Source: DATCJU01 sp036562635
GTDB taxonomy: Bacteria; Actinomycetota; Actinomycetes; Mycobacteriales; Pseudonocardiaceae
Length of the DNA: 12,897 bases
Direction: 5' to 3'
Assembly: GCA_036562635.1 (NCBI GenBank)
Contig: DATCJU010000137.1
Location: forward strand, 1 to 12,897
Part shown: positions 11,619-12,897 of the stretch, piece after piece
Numbering within the stretch: the first letter of the stretch is position 1
Layout: the number at the start of each line of letters is the position of its first letter
Program-made: the position numbers and the translations under genes
Notes under the pieces: model-generated
Databases searched by the model: none
The model's input: the letters and a program-made list of their open reading frames with translations, nothing else
Told to the model about the DNA's origin: nothing

Positions 11619-12897
11619 GTGCGGGATGTACGGAGAGCGCTGCACGCGGTGGTGCGCGGCGAGGTCCAGGACGGCGCGTCATGGCGAGCTGCGTACGCCA
11701 CCGACGCCTCCAACTACCGGCACGTGCCGACCTGCGTGGTGTTCCCCCGAGACGCCGAGGACGTGGCCGCGGTGCTACGGGTGTGCCGGGAGACCGGGGT
11801 TCCGGTGACGCACCGCGGAGCCGGCACCTCCGTGGGCGGTCAGGCCTGCGGTGACGGTGTCGTGCTGGACTTCTCCCGCCACATGAACCGGATCCTGGAC
11901 ATCGATCCCCAGGCGCGGACCGCTCGCGTACAACCGGGGGTGGTGCTGGACGCCCTGCGCGCCGCCGCGGCGCCCCACGGGTTGACCTTCGGACCGGACC
12001 CCTCCACCCACGCCCGCTGCACGCTCGGCGGCATGATCGGCAACAACGCGTGCGGCGCACACTCGGTGGCCTGGGGCACCACCGCGGACAACGTGGTGGC
12101 ACTGGAGGTGCTGCTGACCGACGGTACCCGCCTGGAGGTCACCGACACCGCCGACGCCGGGCCGCTGACCGAGCGGCTGCACGACTTCACCCGACGCCAC
12201 CTGGCCACCCTGCGCACCGGGTTCCCGCAGTTCGGGCGTCGAGTGTCCGGGTACGCGTTGGACGCCCTGCTCCCGGAACGGGGTCGACAACTGGCCCGTG
12301 CCCTGGTAGGCACCGAGGGCACCTGCGTCACCCTGCTGTCGGCCACGGTGCGCCTGGTCGAGGCGCCCGCAGCCCGGGTGCTGGTGGTGCTCGGCTACCC
12401 CGACGCGTTCGTGGCCGCGGACGCCGCACCCACGTTGCTGCCCCACGGTCCGCTCACCGTGGAGAGCGTGGACGTCACCCTGGTCGCTGCGCACCGGGCG
12501 GCCAAGGGGCCGTCCCCGGTGACGGACCGGCTCCCCGAGGGAGGAGCCTGGCTGTACTGCGAGGTCGGTGGCAGCAACGCGGAGGAGGCCCGGGAGCGGG
12601 CGCACGAGCTGGTCCGTGCCGCCGCGGTTCCGGCACTGGTGCTCACCGAGCCCGCCGAGCAGCGGGCGTTCTGGCGGTTGCGCGAGGAGGGGGCAGGGCT
12701 GGCCACCCGGCTGCCCGACGGTTCGGAGGCCTATCCCGGCTGGGAGGACGCCGCCGTACCTCCCGAGCGTCTGGGGGCCTACCTGCGCGATTTCGACGCC
12801 CTGCTGCGCAGGCACGGTCGTCGCGGTGTCTACTTCGGACACTTCGGTGAGGGCTGCATCCACGTCCGCCTGGACTTCGACCTGCTCGGTTCCGCCG
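11619..12897 (+). CDS. FAD-linked oxidase (D-lactate/glycolate oxidase type), N-terminal part, truncated by window edge
   Basis: The visible 426 codons hold the PCMH-type FAD-binding domain (about 35-245) and much of the FAD-oxidase C-terminal domain. The FAD phosphate loop is RGAGTSVGGQACGDG (66-80), followed by FGPDPSTHARCTLGGMIGNN (124-143) with ACGAH next, then LVGTEGT (229-235). The substrate/metal site motif is GHFGEGCIHVRLDF (407-420). This agrees with oxidation of D-lactate or another 2-hydroxy acid. The GHFGEGCIHVRLDF form is typical of the long proteins with a C-terminal iron-sulfur half, expected beyond the window. GTG 11619 is chosen because GGGAGGA (11608-11614) precedes it and the protein then starts like its relatives. 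ATG 11604 and GTG 11439 in the same frame lack a ribosome site. The IclR/MFS pair nearby may serve the same pathway, which is only a guess. Confidence 0.93.
   Translation, partial: MRDVRRALHAVVRGEVQDGASWRAAYATDASNYRHVPTCVVFPRDAEDVAAVLRVCRETGVPVTHRGAGTSVGGQACGDGVVLDFSRHMNRILDIDPQARTARVQPGVVLDALRAAAAPHGLTFGPDPSTHARCTLGGMIGNNACGAHSVAWGTTADNVVALEVLLTDGTRLEVTDTADAGPLTERLHDFTRRHLATLRTGFPQFGRRVSGYALDALLPERGRQLARALVGTEGTCVTLLSATVRLVEAPAARVLVVLGYPDAFVAADAAPTLLPHGPLTVESVDVTLVAAHRAAKGPSPVTDRLPEGGAWLYCEVGGSNAEEARERAHELVRAAAVPALVLTEPAEQRAFWRLREEGAGLATRLPDGSEAYPGWEDAAVPPERLGAYLRDFDALLRRHGRRGVYFGHFGEGCIHVRLDFDLLGSA

Noticed and set aside
1..12897. CRISPR array, insertion sequence, prophage or toxin-antitoxin genes
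   Set aside because: No regularly spaced repeats, transposase, integrase or terminal inverted repeats were seen in any frame.

Overview
The window is very GC-rich, uses GTG starts often, carries purine-rich ribosome binding sites and places genes tightly on both strands. This, with the protein families seen, points to a high-GC actinobacterium. A Pseudonocardiales-like host is a guess from general feel, not from a marker gene. I see no insertion sequence, prophage, CRISPR array or origin, and it looks like chromosomal sequence.

Layout from left to right. (1) 1-588, minus: the N-terminal part of a zinc-dependent alcohol dehydrogenase, running off the left edge. Its leader holds a 23-bp tandem repeat and, further up, a perfect 14-bp palindrome. 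(2) 883-2913, plus: three separately spaced genes, namely a VOC/glyoxalase-fold protein, a DUF4442 hotdog-type protein and an aldo/keto reductase. Operator-like palindromes lie in front of the last two. A strong hairpin at 2934-2981 closes this block against the next. (3) 6876-3078, minus: a four-gene unit DUF2071 -> DUF998 membrane protein -> EamA-like (DMT) membrane protein -> GT4 glycosyltransferase. Its junctions are TGAATG, ATGA and ATGA, so the genes are almost certainly translationally coupled. (4) 7248-7562, minus: a small DUF7662-like protein, divergent from arfB (7691-8122, plus), a peptidyl-tRNA hydrolase of the stalled-ribosome rescue type with an intact GGQ motif. (5) 10678-8200, minus: an IclR-family regulator followed by a 12-TM MFS transporter with its own well-formed promoter. 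This is a typical regulator-transporter pair for organic-acid or similar metabolite uptake. (6) 11001-11073, minus: tRNA-Ala(GGC) with the diagnostic G3:U70 pair, flanked by strong hairpins. (7) 11619-end, plus: the N-terminal 426 codons of a large FAD-linked (D-lactate/glycolate type) oxidase, after a long intergenic region rich in perfect inverted repeats.

Functionally the genes are mostly metabolic and envelope genes of ordinary types. The parts that hold together as a system are the four-gene envelope/glycosyltransferase operon, whose joint function I cannot name, and the IclR-MFS pair, which might also serve the nearby flavin oxidase (inference only). The structured intergenic DNA between the tRNA and the oxidase is the least explained stretch. 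I found no clear evidence of a completely new system.
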